Of a DNA stretch of 64,000 nucleotides, positions 9,262-18,818 are shown piece after piece. Both the position numbers and the translations under genes were made by a program. Source of the stretch: Bdellovibrionales bacterium (GTDB lineage Bacteria; Bdellovibrionota; Bdellovibrionia; Bdellovibrionales; UBA1609); contig JAIBAM010000001.1 in NCBI GenBank assembly GCA_019695175.1, forward strand, positions 85,689 through 149,688. Reading direction: 5' to 3'. Each line of letters opens with the position of its first letter. Positions within the stretch are counted from its first letter, which is position 1. The notes beneath the pieces are model-generated. The model did no database searches and was not told the origin of the DNA. It saw only the letters and a list, made by a program, of their open reading frames with translations.

Positions 9262-10203
9262 TTAAAATCGAAAATAAATGAAGGGATTAAAAGTAGCACC
9301 TGCCAACCGAGATAATGAAAGCATAAATATCAAAAGAAGTAAAATTTCATAAAGTCCCATAACCTTTTTGAAACAGTTCTTGATACATATAGCCAAATGC
9401 CCTGTACAAAAAAGTATTCCTAAAACCATTCCTAAAATCCCAGTGTTAAAAATAAAAGCTTGGTAAGCATTTACAGATTGTGATTCAAATGAAAACATCA
9501 ATTTAATAAACGATAAAGCAAAAGAAACTGATTCAGATCGAAAAAAAACCCAACCAGTAACAACAATTCCCAAAGTCCAAAAGTGTGACAACCAATTGTT
9601 CTTAGATAAATATTTTTCAACACCCAGGCGCTCAATTATTAAAAATAAACCGTGCCATAATCCCCATACAACAAATGTCCAACAAGCACCATGCCATAAT
9701 CCGCAAAGAAAAAATACTATGATTAAATTTATATAAGTTCTAGAAATGGAATAACGATTTCCACCTAGTGGTATGTACAAATAATCACGAAACCAACTAG
9801 AAAGAGAAATATGCCATCTTCTCCAAAATTCAGTTACTGAACGAGATCGATAAGGAAAATCAAAGTTTTCTTGAAAATGAAATCCAAACATCCGTGCCAA
9901 GCCAATAGCCATGTCTGAGTAGCCTGAAAAATCAAAATAGATTTGAAGGGTATAGTTGACAGCTCCTAACCAAGCCAAAATTGTAGATAAATGAGTCGGA
10001 GGTGTCGCAAATATTTTGTCCACGCTATAAGCAACAAAGTTTGATATTAACACCTTTTTAGAAAGTCCTAAGATAAATCTCTCAATTCCAATATAGAAAT
10101 CACTACGACTAATGAGTCGTGCTCCAGAGTCCAATACAAAATGACTGTAACGTACGATAGGACCAGCTATTTGATGAGGAAAAAGAAAAAAATATAAAGC
10201 CAA
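9262..10203 (-). pseudogene. MBOAT O-acyltransferase (AlgI-like), downstream part after frameshift
   Basis: Reading frame of 313 residues covering the C-terminal two thirds of an AlgI-type membrane-bound O-acyltransferase. It contains FPHQIAGPIVRY near the start, EFWRRWHISLSSWFRDYLYIPLGG in the middle (quoted span 24 residues in the protein; key residues are the WRRWH and the YIPLGG) and the catalytic-His region CGLWHGACW. The frame is continuous with the upstream fragment at 10167-10661 except for a one-base slip at a run of eight A (minus strand). The ATG shown is an internal residue and not a natural start. The gene partners the AlgJ-like gene three bases downstream. Confidence 0.8.
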
Positions 10204-10661
10204 GGTAGTAATTTTTTTTCAGCTTGAATTTTTATTTTATACACATCTATCAAATAAGAAATTGCATGAAATACAATAAAAGAAATCCCAAGAGGTAGAT
10301 GAATCTGTATTTTTGGATTGGGAACTTGAAAAGAAAATATTTTTAAAAAACTGACAATTGTCTCTACAATAAATGAGCTATACTTAATCACTATCAAAAG
10401 TAAAAGATTAAACCCTACACCAAATTTTAAAAGAATTTTTCGGTGTTTACCCAAAGCTTTTTCCATTTTTATTGCTAGAGAGTAATTCAAAAGTACAACT
10501 CCCAAAAGGACAAAAATATTCCAGGCTTCACCCCAAACATAAAAAAGAGCACTAACCCCGAGTAAAAAAAAATTTTTAAAACAAGGATTCTTAATGGACC
10601 AATAACCACCGATTACCAAAGGTAGAAAGAAAAAAATAAATTGAATCGATGGAAATAGCAT
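10167..10661 (-). pseudogene. MBOAT O-acyltransferase (AlgI-like), upstream part before frameshift
   Basis: N-terminal 164 residues of the same MBOAT protein, beginning MLFPSIQFIFFFLPLV, typical of AlgI-family starts, and running through LPLGISFIVFHAISYLIDVYK. After the sequence GCTG followed by eight A (at 10212-10219 in plus-strand numbering) the family pattern continues in another frame, while this frame ends at a stop 30 bases on. Joined, the two parts give about 466 residues, the normal family length. The break may be a sequencing indel, a true mutation, or slipped-strand phase variation. The homologous domain is otherwise intact, which argues against an old pseudogene. Confidence 0.8.
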
Positions 10662-10863
10662 AGGGAGTCACATTTATGAGGTAAATTCACTAATTTGTCT
10701 ATATTCAATAAATATTTGAGTCTAAATTGCTTCGAACATGTTTAATTCATATAAAAATTGGATTTTCATGTAATTACATCCCAGCAGTAAGTAGAACATC
10801 ACTTGTTCCTTGCCCAATACAATTTAAAGCTTTATTAGATGCACACATCCAATTGGAGAAAAA

Positions 10864-11949
10864 ATGTCTAAAGTGGCGTTAATAACTGGTGTTACTGGAC
10901 AGGACGGTTCTTATCTTGCTGAGTTCCTCTTGAACAAAAACTATATTGTGCATGGCGTAAAACGTCGTAGTTCTTTATTTAACACTATTCGGATTGATCA
11001 TCTCTATAGAGATCCGCATGAAATGAATGTAAAGTTTTTCTTACACCATGGTGACCTAACTGATTCTTCTAATCTCATTCGACTCATTCAACAAATTCAG
11101 CCTGATGAAATCTATAACCTAGCCGCTCAAAGCCATGTGGCAGTTTCATTCGAAGAACCTGAGTATACTGCAAACTCTGATGCCTTGGGGACTTTGCGTA
11201 TTTTAGAGGCCATCAGGATTTTAAAATTGGAAAACAAAACCAAATTTTATCAGGCAAGCACCTCTGAACTATATGGTTACACTAAAGAATCTCCTCAAAA
11301 TGAAAACACCCCTTTCTATCCCAGATCACCTTATGGGGTAGCAAAATTATACGCTTATTGGATAACGGTTAACTACCGAGAAGCTTACGGAATTTTTGCT
11401 TGTAATGGAATTTTATTTAATCATGAATCTCCAATACGGGGAGAAAACTTTGTAACCAGAAAAATATCACGTGCTCTAGCTCGAATCAAACTGGGATTGC
11501 AAAAACATCTCTATTTAGGAAACCTTGATGCTAAGCGAGACTGGGGGCATGCTAAGGATTATGTAATTGCACAGTGGTTAATGTTACAAAATAACACTCC
11601 AGATGATTTCGTGATCGCCACTGGAGTACAGCACAGTGTCCGAGAGTTTGTAAATTTTGCTGCCACCTCGCTTGATATGGAAATCAATTGGAAGCACTCT
11701 GGTCTGAATGAAAAGGGTTATGATCAAAATGGTAACTGTATTATATCCATAGATCCCCGTTATTTTAGACCAAGTGAGGTTGATTCACTCTTGGGTGATG
11801 CAAATAAGGCAAAAAATATCTTAGGTTGGTCACCTCAGATTAGTTTTCAGGAAATGGTTCAAGAAATGGTTCAAGCAGATTTAAAATCTGCCGAAAAAGA
11901 CGCTTTGATCCAAAAATATGGATTTAGAGCAAACGACTTTCATGAGTAA
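10864..11949 (+). CDS. gmd: GDP-mannose 4,6-dehydratase
   Basis: Converts GDP-D-mannose to GDP-4-keto-6-deoxy-D-mannose, the precursor of GDP-fucose, GDP-rhamnose and other deoxysugars. The 361-aa protein has TGVTGQDG at 8-15 (NADP binding), active-site T133 and E135 in STSELYG, Y157 and K161 in YGVAK, and the Gmd-specific [15 protein letters not shown] block. GGAG lies upstream of the ATG. It opens the plus-strand polysaccharide operon, divergent from the O-acetylation genes. A shorter paralogue lies at 15376. No recognisable fucose synthase or Rmd reductase follows, so the final sugar is not evident. Confidence 0.95.
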   Translation: MSKVALITGVTGQDGSYLAEFLLNKNYIVHGVKRRSSLFNTIRIDHLYRDPHEMNVKFFLHHGDLTDSSNLIRLIQQIQPDEIYNLAAQSHVAVSFEEPEYTANSDALGTLRILEAIRILKLENKTKFYQASTSELYGYTKESPQNENTPFYPRSPYGVAKLYAYWITVNYREAYGIFACNGILFNHESPIRGENFVTRKISRALARIKLGLQKHLYLGNLDAKRDWGHAKDYVIAQWLMLQNNTPDDFVIATGVQHSVREFVNFAATSLDMEINWKHSGLNEKGYDQNGNCIISIDPRYFRPSEVDSLLGDANKAKNILGWSPQISFQEMVQEMVQADLKSAEKDALIQKYGFRANDFHE

Positions 11950-11954
11950 TCCTG

Positions 11955-13466
11955 ATGATAAGTATTGAACTTCTATCAAGTCTCTTTTCATCCGTATGGG
12001 TGGCTTTACTCAATATTATCCTTACTCCAATTTACCTCAAATACTTAGGGTCAGAATCGTATGGACTCATTGGTGTTTACACAACGCTACAAACATTGCT
12101 CCTAGTATTTGATTTTGGGCTCGCAGCCACTGTGGGTAGGGAAATATCTCGATCTGAAAGTAAACATAAAAAAGAAACAAAAAAACTTTTTAGAATAACC
12201 TCTTCAATTTACATATGTATTTCAGCTGCAATAATATTGATTTCAGTTCTACTTTCACCATTTCTTACACACAACTGGCTAAAGAATGAACAACTACCTT
12301 TGAATACCATCCAGAGCTCGATTGTTTTGATTGGCCTATTAATCGCTGTTCGATGGCCCATCCCGCTCTATCAAAGCGTATTGAATAGCTCAAAAAAAAT
12401 GTTCTTAGTAAGTTTAGTAACAATATTATTAACCACTATTACTGGAGTAGGTTGTTATTTTTTGATAGTCGGTATATCGAAATCAATACTACACTTTTTT
12501 CTTATGCAGATTTTATCTGGGTTAGTACAAACTCTAATTCTCAGAATGTTAATATGGAAACACCTTCAAATACGTCCTATACTTGGGCTGTACTTCAACA
12601 AGAGAATTTTTTTAAAAAACTGGCTCTTCACAAAGAACTTGGCACTCATTGGTCTCACCGGACTTATTTTATCACAAATGGACAAGATTTTCTTAAGTAA
12701 ATTACTACCGCTAAATGAATTTGGAAATTATATGATTGCAACAACCTTAATGGGTGCTATCTACTTAGTTATAAATCCAATATTCAATTTTATTTACCCA
12801 TACTTTTCTCGTATCATCATTCAATACAAAAGTTATGAAGATAACATTTCTCATATTTACCAAATGAGCTCGATGCTCTTCTCTTCTATTCTATTTCCAT
12901 TTGTATTCTATCTTATTTTTTTTTTAAATGAATTTCTTCAACTATGGATTAGAAATCCAAAACTGGCTGAGAACATTGCTCCTATTGCAAAGCTTTTAAT
13001 TTTTGGTTCAGGACTTCATGGTATTATGTACTTTCCTTACGCACTCACTTTAGCTTCTGGTCATCCAAAAATATCCCTTAGAATTAATCTAATACTCATC
13101 TTTGTAACAATCCCCACTATGTATATATTAGCATCAAAATATGGTGCTATTGGTGGAGCTATAACATGGGTAACAGTACAAATTTGTTATATTATATTTG
13201 GTACAATCATAAGTCATAGACAAATTTATTATGCAGGCTCTGCTTCTTTATGGCTTTTCAGGTGCTTATTCTTACCCCTTTTTGTTTTGTTATTATCAAT
13301 TCCAATAATTCTTTTAATCAAGTCAACTATCGATAGTAACCCTTTAAAATTGCTATTTGGTTTCATTTTAATGACTTTAACTTCGCTGACGATTATTTTT
13401 ATTTCCCCTAGCCTAAGAAGGTCCTCACTCAAAATCATATTAAATTTGAAAGGTAACCTATCATGA
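11955..13466 (+). CDS. wzx: polysaccharide flippase, Wzx/MATE-like
   Basis: The protein is 503 aa with about fourteen hydrophobic segments, the usual architecture of Wzx/RfbX (MOP superfamily) exporters that flip undecaprenyl-diphosphate-linked repeat units across the inner membrane. The start region with a short amphipathic helix then YLGSESYGLIGVY is characteristic, since 'lG.e.yGl' is the common Polysacc_synt motif. It begins six bases after gmd and its TGA overlaps the next ATG (ATGA), so it is in the same operon. Sequence is very AT-rich. Wzx identity is strong by topology and context; substrate specificity is unknown. Confidence 0.88.
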   Translation: MISIELLSSLFSSVWVALLNIILTPIYLKYLGSESYGLIGVYTTLQTLLLVFDFGLAATVGREISRSESKHKKETKKLFRITSSIYICISAAIILISVLLSPFLTHNWLKNEQLPLNTIQSSIVLIGLLIAVRWPIPLYQSVLNSSKKMFLVSLVTILLTTITGVGCYFLIVGISKSILHFFLMQILSGLVQTLILRMLIWKHLQIRPILGLYFNKRIFLKNWLFTKNLALIGLTGLILSQMDKIFLSKLLPLNEFGNYMIATTLMGAIYLVINPIFNFIYPYFSRIIIQYKSYEDNISHIYQMSSMLFSSILFPFVFYLIFFLNEFLQLWIRNPKLAENIAPIAKLLIFGSGLHGIMYFPYALTLASGHPKISLRINLILIFVTIPTMYILASKYGAIGGAITWVTVQICYIIFGTIISHRQIYYAGSASLWLFRCLFLPLFVLLLSIPIILLIKSTIDSNPLKLLFGFILMTLTSLTIIFISPSLRRSSLKIILNLKGNLS

Positions 13467-14311
13467 TTAAAAAATTCAAAAATTATCTTATTGAAATTAA
13501 AAATTTATCCCGTGCAAATCAAGCCTTAATAAAAGGCCACATTATGATGCAGAATAGAACCATTGATCCTAAAATCCCTTATACTTGGGAGTTTTCAGGG
13601 TTTAGCCAAAATGGAGAGGATGGCATCATTCACTTCCTTAGATCAAAATTAAATCACAGAAATCATTATTTTTTGGAAATAGGGGCTTCAGACGGAATTG
13701 AAAACAACACCTCTTGGCTTTTAATAGCTGAGAAATATAATGGTGTCTTTGTAGAAGGCAATAAGAATCTGGCAGAACGTATTAACCGAACAATATTACA
13801 TCACCACATTGGCGCAAAATGCCTAAATGTTTTTGTTACCATTCAAACCGTTGAAAAAATATATAAAGAATTGTTGTACAAAAACCCTGATGTTTTCTCT
13901 TTGGATATTGATGGAAATGACTATTTTATTGCAGAAAAACTTTTATCTCTTGGGTTTAGACCAAAAATAATTGTAGTTGAATATAATTCCGCCTATGGAC
14001 CTGAAAGAAAAATTTCAATTAATTATAATAAGTATTTTAATTTTTTACAGCACCACTCTTCGTTATTATATTATGGGGTTTCCATCTCAGCTTGGAAATC
14101 ATTATTTGATAAACATAACTATAGTTTTGTAACAGTTGAAAGCTGTGGTGTTAATGCCTTTTTTATAGACAAAAATGAATTTAACAAAGATTTTATCAAT
14201 GAAATTAATGGGGTTCATTTTCAAGAAAATCAATATCAGCTTAAAAAGTTTGGAATCACACATGAAAAACAATTTGCACTAGTTGAAAAAGAGTTCTTCT
14301 GTGAGCTCTAA
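13463..14311 (+). CDS. FkbM-like SAM methyltransferase
   Basis: The protein is 282 aa. The region GFSQNGEDGIIHFL followed by FLEIGASDGIENNTSWLL and VFVEGN fits the SAM-binding core of FkbM-family methyltransferases (motif I E-I-G-x-x-D-G, acidic residue after beta 2). SLDIDGNDYF and VVEYNS later in the protein match the family's later strands. In polysaccharide loci such proteins are thought to O-methylate sugars, but the target here is unknown. It overlaps wzx by four bases and is followed after 15 bases by a glycosyltransferase, so it is co-transcribed. It could also be an inactive relative; I cannot test that. Confidence 0.7.
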   Translation: MIKKFKNYLIEIKNLSRANQALIKGHIMMQNRTIDPKIPYTWEFSGFSQNGEDGIIHFLRSKLNHRNHYFLEIGASDGIENNTSWLLIAEKYNGVFVEGNKNLAERINRTILHHHIGAKCLNVFVTIQTVEKIYKELLYKNPDVFSLDIDGNDYFIAEKLLSLGFRPKIIVVEYNSAYGPERKISINYNKYFNFLQHHSSLLYYGVSISAWKSLFDKHNYSFVTVESCGVNAFFIDKNEFNKDFINEINGVHFQENQYQLKKFGITHEKQFALVEKEFFCEL

Positions 14312-14326
14312 AATTTAGGATTTGCG

Positions 14327-15379
14327 ATGGCAACCAAAAATATACCTTCTTACAAATACTCGCTTTCAATTTGTATTGCTACTTATAACCGCGGACTTTA
14401 TTTAGCTTCAACACTTGACAGTCTTGCCCCTCAAATTACGAAATCTGTTGAGCTAATAGTTGTTGATGGGAATTCAACAGATAACACCTCCGAAATTATA
14501 AAAAAATATAAAAATTCTCTAAAAAATTTTCGATACTTTCAAGAACCTACAAATTCTGGAGTCGATATCGACTATGATAGGGCAGTTATGTATGCCCAAG
14601 GAGAGTTTTGTTGGCTAATGACTGACGACGATTTGGTTAAACAATGTGCCGTGGAAACAATTTTAAATAAAATTAACAAAAAAAGGGATTTAATTATTTT
14701 AAATTCTGAGGTTAAAGATAAGGAGTTGAGAAAAATATTAGAATCCCGCCGTTTAAATCTTGAGGAAGACACTCAGTTTAATTCAGCTTCATTTGGTGAA
14801 TTCTTTTCAAAATTTTCTAACTACATGTCATTCATTGGCTGCATTGTAATAAGACGTAGTCTTTGGTTATCAAGAAATAGGTCCATTTTTTATGGCTCTC
14901 TTTTTATTCATATTGGAGTTATTTTCCAAAATACCTATATAAATGAAATATATATAATCTCCCAACCGTTATTAACGATACGATACGGTAACGCTATGTG
15001 GACGCCTAGAACTTTTGAGATTTGGATCTTCAAATGGCCACAGCTCATATGGTCTTTTAAGCACTTTTCCGATGAAGTGAAGCTTTCTGTCGTTCCTAAA
15101 AATCCCATGAAAAATTTGAAACTACTTTTTTATCATCGAGCTCTTGGTGGATATAATTACGCTGAATACAAAAAAATTAATAAACAAAGTTTATCTAAAT
15201 TTAATAGTTTGGCAGCATTTATATTATCAATATTTCCAGGTCGCATTGCAGCGCTGATTAGTGTATTGTTCTTTATGATTTTAAAAAAATCTCATTCAGA
15301 ATCGAAATTAAAAGTTTATGATATTTTGAACTGTAGCAATGGTAAATTTCTTACTAATTTTTTGACTAATGAAAAATGA
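14327..15379 (+). CDS. glycosyltransferase family 2 (abequosyltransferase-like)
   Basis: The protein is 350 aa with an N-terminal GT-A fold: SICIATYNRG at about 14-23, VVDGNSTDNTSEI at about 45-57 and LMTDDDL at about 96-102, the DDD being the metal/nucleotide-sugar binding motif. The spacing and the sequence FRYFQEPTNSGVD resemble RfbV-type transferases that add deoxy- or dideoxyhexoses to O-antigen. The C-terminal region has a hydrophobic stretch (AAFILSIFPGRIAALISVLFF) that may attach it to the membrane. AGGA precedes the ATG, and the TGA overlaps the start of the next gene. A role in transferring the locus deoxysugar is an inference. Confidence 0.85.
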   Translation: MATKNIPSYKYSLSICIATYNRGLYLASTLDSLAPQITKSVELIVVDGNSTDNTSEIIKKYKNSLKNFRYFQEPTNSGVDIDYDRAVMYAQGEFCWLMTDDDLVKQCAVETILNKINKKRDLIILNSEVKDKELRKILESRRLNLEEDTQFNSASFGEFFSKFSNYMSFIGCIVIRRSLWLSRNRSIFYGSLFIHIGVIFQNTYINEIYIISQPLLTIRYGNAMWTPRTFEIWIFKWPQLIWSFKHFSDEVKLSVVPKNPMKNLKLLFYHRALGGYNYAEYKKINKQSLSKFNSLAAFILSIFPGRIAALISVLFFMILKKSHSESKLKVYDILNCSNGKFLTNFLTNEK

Positions 15380-16362
15380 CAAAAGACAATCTTAAACTCA
15401 AGTCAGCTATTGTTACTGGAATCTCAGGGCAAGATGGCATTCTTTTAACTGAACTTCTTCTAGCCAAAAATTACTTAGTCTATGGAATAACTAGAAGTAT
15501 TAGTAACTGTAGAAAAAGGATCCCAACTGAATATATCGACAAAATAAATTTATTAGAATGGGACTTTAAAAATGAAAGTGTATTAAAAGCATACATTCAA
15601 ACCATCCACCCAAATGAGTTTTATAATTTTGCTGGCTTTTCATCTGGAGCCGGAATGTATAACAATGCAACGGAAATGTTAGATGTGAACTCCAAGTCGG
15701 TCATGTTAATTCTTGAAAGCATAAAAAGCTCAAGTCCATCAACTCGGTTCCTCCAAGCCTCAAGCAGCGAAATGTATGGTAATTGCAGGGAAACCCCTCA
15801 AACTGAAGAGACACCTTTCAATCCGCGTAGCCCTTACGGAGCCACTAAATTACTTTCTCATAATTTGGTGTCCATATACAGAGAAAGATATCAAATTTTT
15901 GCTACCTCTGCAATTTTATATAACCACGAAAGCATCTATAGAACTGATGACTTCATCAGCAGAAAAATAAGTATGTCTGTTGCAAAAATTAAAAACAATT
16001 TTTCTACAAAAATTGTTTTAGGGAACCTAGAGGCCGTTAGAGATTGGGGATGTGCGAGAGATTTTGCAAAAGGGATGTGGTTAATTTTACAAAACCCAGA
16101 CCCTACAGATTTTATATTATCTACAGGAAAACTGCATTCTGTAAAAGATATGTGCAAAATTGCCTTTGCATATGCTGGATTAGATTATAGAAATCATGTG
16201 AGTGTAAGTTCAGAATTCTACCGCCCCAATGAAATATTTCCCTTGGTTGGAAACCCTAATAAGTCTTTTAGAAAGTTGGGATGGAAAAATGAAACAAGTT
16301 TTGAGGAAATGATTGAGAAACTAGTTATCCACGATTTAAATCTATTAAAAAAATCGCTTTAG
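15376..16362 (+). CDS. Gmd-like NAD-dependent sugar-nucleotide dehydratase/epimerase (second paralogue)
   Basis: The protein is 328 aa of the short-chain dehydrogenase superfamily, clearly related to GDP-mannose 4,6-dehydratase: TGISGQDG at 14-21, SSSEMYG at 129-135, RSPYGATK with Y154 and K158, and NHES. Differences from the canonical copy at 10864 include Ser at the active-site Thr position (S130), IYRTDDF in place of IRGENF, and a shorter length. It may act on a different or already modified GDP-sugar, as a dehydratase, epimerase or reductase. It overlaps the upstream GT2 by four bases and precedes a C-methyltransferase by 12 bases, so the three probably work on the same sugar. Confidence 0.82.
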   Translation: MTKDNLKLKSAIVTGISGQDGILLTELLLAKNYLVYGITRSISNCRKRIPTEYIDKINLLEWDFKNESVLKAYIQTIHPNEFYNFAGFSSGAGMYNNATEMLDVNSKSVMLILESIKSSSPSTRFLQASSSEMYGNCRETPQTEETPFNPRSPYGATKLLSHNLVSIYRERYQIFATSAILYNHESIYRTDDFISRKISMSVAKIKNNFSTKIVLGNLEAVRDWGCARDFAKGMWLILQNPDPTDFILSTGKLHSVKDMCKIAFAYAGLDYRNHVSVSSEFYRPNEIFPLVGNPNKSFRKLGWKNETSFEEMIEKLVIHDLNLLKKSL

Positions 16363-16374
16363 AGGAAAATTCAG

Positions 16375-17613
16375 ATGTTTAAAGAAATTAAGAGCTGTAG
16401 GATTTGCCAAAATAAAAATTTAATCCCAGTTGTAAATCTAGGGAATCAAATGTTGACTGGGGTTTTTCCAAAAGAAGAATCTCAAAAAGTCACTGTTGGA
16501 CCTTTAGTTTTAGTAAAATGTTATGGCGAAAATTCATGTGGCCTACTTCAGCTAAAACATACTTATAATTTAGAAGAAATGTATGGTTTAAACTATGGTT
16601 ACAGATCTGGGTTGAATCAATCAATGGTAACTCATTTAACTAAGAAAGTTCAAAAAATCATTGAAAGTATTTCTCTCTCAAAAGGAGATTTAGTTATAGA
16701 TATAGGCAGTAATGATGGTACTACTTTGCGAGCTTACCCCTTGAACCTTGACTTAAACCTTGTTGGTGTAGACCCTACCGGGATCAAGTTTGCACAATAT
16801 TATCCAAATAACGCGCAATTGATTCCTAATTTTTTTAGCCCAGAATTAATAAAAGAACTATTCCCAAAAACAAAAGCAAAAATCGTAACCTCATTCTCCA
16901 TGTTTTATGATTTGGAAAACCCAATGCAGTTCATGCAAGATATTTTTGATATATTGGATGAATCTGGAGTGTGGGTCTTTGAACAAAGCTATATGCCCAC
17001 CATGCTAAAAACAAATTCCTACGATACTATTTGTCATGAACATTTAGAATTTTACGGACTTTCACAAATCAAATGGATGACTGATAAAATTGGATTTAAA
17101 ATTATTGACGTTGAGTTCAATGATATAAACGGAGGAAGTTTTTCAGTAACAGTTCAAAAAAATCACGCTGATTTATCTGAGAGTTCAAAGGTGAGGTCTA
17201 TTCTAGACTCCGAGAAACTTTTAAAGTTGGACACAATCACGCCCTACATCTCGTTCCAAGAAAGAATCGAACAGTCAAAGAGGGCTTTGATAGATTTTTT
17301 AAATAAATCAAAACTGCAAGGAAAGAAAGTTGCCGCCCTTGGTGCCTCAACAAAAGGAAACGTAATTTTACAATACTGCAACATAAAGAAAGACCTTGTT
17401 TCTTTCGTTGGAGAAGTAAATTTTGAAAAATTTCAATGTTACACTCCAGGTGTCTATTTACCTATTATTGAAGAAAATCAATTATTACAAAAAAACTGTG
17501 ACTACTTACTAATTCTGCCCTGGCACTTTAAGAATTTTTTTATATCAAATAAAAAGTTTTCAGGAATAAATCTAGTTTTTCCCTTACCGGAATTTCATAT
17601 TGTCAGACCTTAA
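16375..17613 (+). CDS. sugar C-methyltransferase (zinc-binding, TylC3/NovU-like)
   Basis: The protein is 412 aa with the three-part architecture of deoxysugar C-methyltransferases. An N-terminal zinc-binding domain has C8, C11, C49 and C55, a central SAM domain has VIDIGSNDGTTL at 107-118, and a C-terminal domain has GASTKGN. The family's conserved catalytic motif CHEHLEFY is at 219-226. These enzymes add a methyl group to C-3 (or C-5) of 4-keto-6-deoxyhexose nucleotides, making branched sugars. AGAGG precedes the ATG. Following two Gmd-type enzymes, the likely substrate is a GDP-4-keto-6-deoxyhexose. This substrate assignment is an inference. Confidence 0.9.
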   Translation: MFKEIKSCRICQNKNLIPVVNLGNQMLTGVFPKEESQKVTVGPLVLVKCYGENSCGLLQLKHTYNLEEMYGLNYGYRSGLNQSMVTHLTKKVQKIIESISLSKGDLVIDIGSNDGTTLRAYPLNLDLNLVGVDPTGIKFAQYYPNNAQLIPNFFSPELIKELFPKTKAKIVTSFSMFYDLENPMQFMQDIFDILDESGVWVFEQSYMPTMLKTNSYDTICHEHLEFYGLSQIKWMTDKIGFKIIDVEFNDINGGSFSVTVQKNHADLSESSKVRSILDSEKLLKLDTITPYISFQERIEQSKRALIDFLNKSKLQGKKVAALGASTKGNVILQYCNIKKDLVSFVGEVNFEKFQCYTPGVYLPIIEENQLLQKNCDYLLILPWHFKNFFISNKKFSGINLVFPLPEFHIVRP

Positions 17614-17632
17614 GTATTTAATAAAAATTTTG

Positions 17633-18670
17633 TTAATTTTGATTTTTATTTTTTAAAATTTCTAACATTTGATTTCCAAAAATATTATCAGGCTCGAGCA
17701 AGTTCCCTTCAGCCCATTCATTCCATGATTTTATGAAGATTAGTTCTTGACTTGGATTAAAGGCAAAAACTTCTTCGACATGTTTTTGAAAACTTGCCAA
17801 GTCAAAATCGTTCAAAACCACACCCCTTTTTCCATGTCTTGGGGTAGTGTCCCAACCAGAGAATATAGTGGGAATAAATTTATTGTTTGAGCTAAAATCT
17901 TTATAGATATTTCTCATCATTGCTGGAAAGGAATACTTCATAGGGCCAAAAACCGTAAATTTGTAATCTCTAATAAGTTTTTCAAGAATTTTTTGAAAAA
18001 AAGTGCGATTTTTAAACATAGACGGACTATGTGCAAATCCTTGAAAAAAATTGTTATATTTAAAATGGGGAATGAATTGGTCTGATATAAAATACATCCC
18101 ATCAAACCCTTCTCTTTGTATAAGCTCTTCCCATGTCAAATAAAAAGCATCAAAATCAGGAATATCTTGAGGCTTAAATATACTTATCAATGGTCTGTTT
18201 TTGATTTTTATATAATTAGGATTGGAAAAGTGAGGTAAATAACTATAAAAAAAAGCTTTGTAGTCTTTTTTACCAAGATAGGTTTGTCTTTTCAAAAGTA
18301 TCCCTTTCGACTTATCAACCCAATCATGATTTGCCCAAGCCAAACAATACTTAACATGACTCTGAGGCCTTAATAGTAGGTCCAACGGCTTTTCTAAAAG
18401 CTTCTCACCATTACCAAACCAATAAGTCCAAAAGCAAAAACCTTCTATGCTGTGTTCATTTGCCAACCGATACTGTCTTTCAAGAATACTTGGGTCCAAC
18501 AAATCGTAATAACCAAGATTTCCAGGAAATCTTAATTTATGGCCTTTAAAATAAGGTTTCCATTTTTTAAGAGCTGTCCACTCAGTATACCCAGCTCCCC
18601 ACCACATATCATTTTCCTTTATTCGATGGAATTGAGGCAAATGATATGCAATTAGTCTTTTTTTAAGCAC
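17633..18670 (-). CDS. WbsX-like / GH99-like polysaccharide locus protein
   Basis: Visible family signatures are AYHLPQFHRIKEND, WWGAGYTEW, LGYYDL, GFCFWTYWFGNG, WANHDW and the C-terminal WNEWAEGNLLEPD, all characteristic of the WbsX/glycoside-hydrolase-99-like family found in O-antigen clusters. The family is annotated as either glycosyltransferase or hydrolase and its true activity is not settled. I chose the GTG at 18670 because GGAG lies five bases upstream; an in-frame ATG at 18697 would add nine residues but the ribosome binding site would then be inside the gene. It is the only minus-strand gene between the two plus-strand runs of this locus, converging on the C-methyltransferase. Confidence 0.82.
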   Translation of the reverse strand: MLKKRLIAYHLPQFHRIKENDMWWGAGYTEWTALKKWKPYFKGHKLRFPGNLGYYDLLDPSILERQYRLANEHSIEGFCFWTYWFGNGEKLLEKPLDLLLRPQSHVKYCLAWANHDWVDKSKGILLKRQTYLGKKDYKAFFYSYLPHFSNPNYIKIKNRPLISIFKPQDIPDFDAFYLTWEELIQREGFDGMYFISDQFIPHFKYNNFFQGFAHSPSMFKNRTFFQKILEKLIRDYKFTVFGPMKYSFPAMMRNIYKDFSSNNKFIPTIFSGWDTTPRHGKRGVVLNDFDLASFQKHVEEVFAFNPSQELIFIKSWNEWAEGNLLEPDNIFGNQMLEILKNKNQN

Positions 18671-18818
18671 ACAAACTCCTCTAAACCCATTTTGCATAAA
18701 ATCTTTTTTTGTAAAATGGGTTGCCTTTGGGTCTTAATTTTAAAAATCTATTAACATTTCATATATTCTAAACGCACCTGAGAAAGCAATTGCTCACTAT
18801 GGAAGCAGCGGTTTATAT

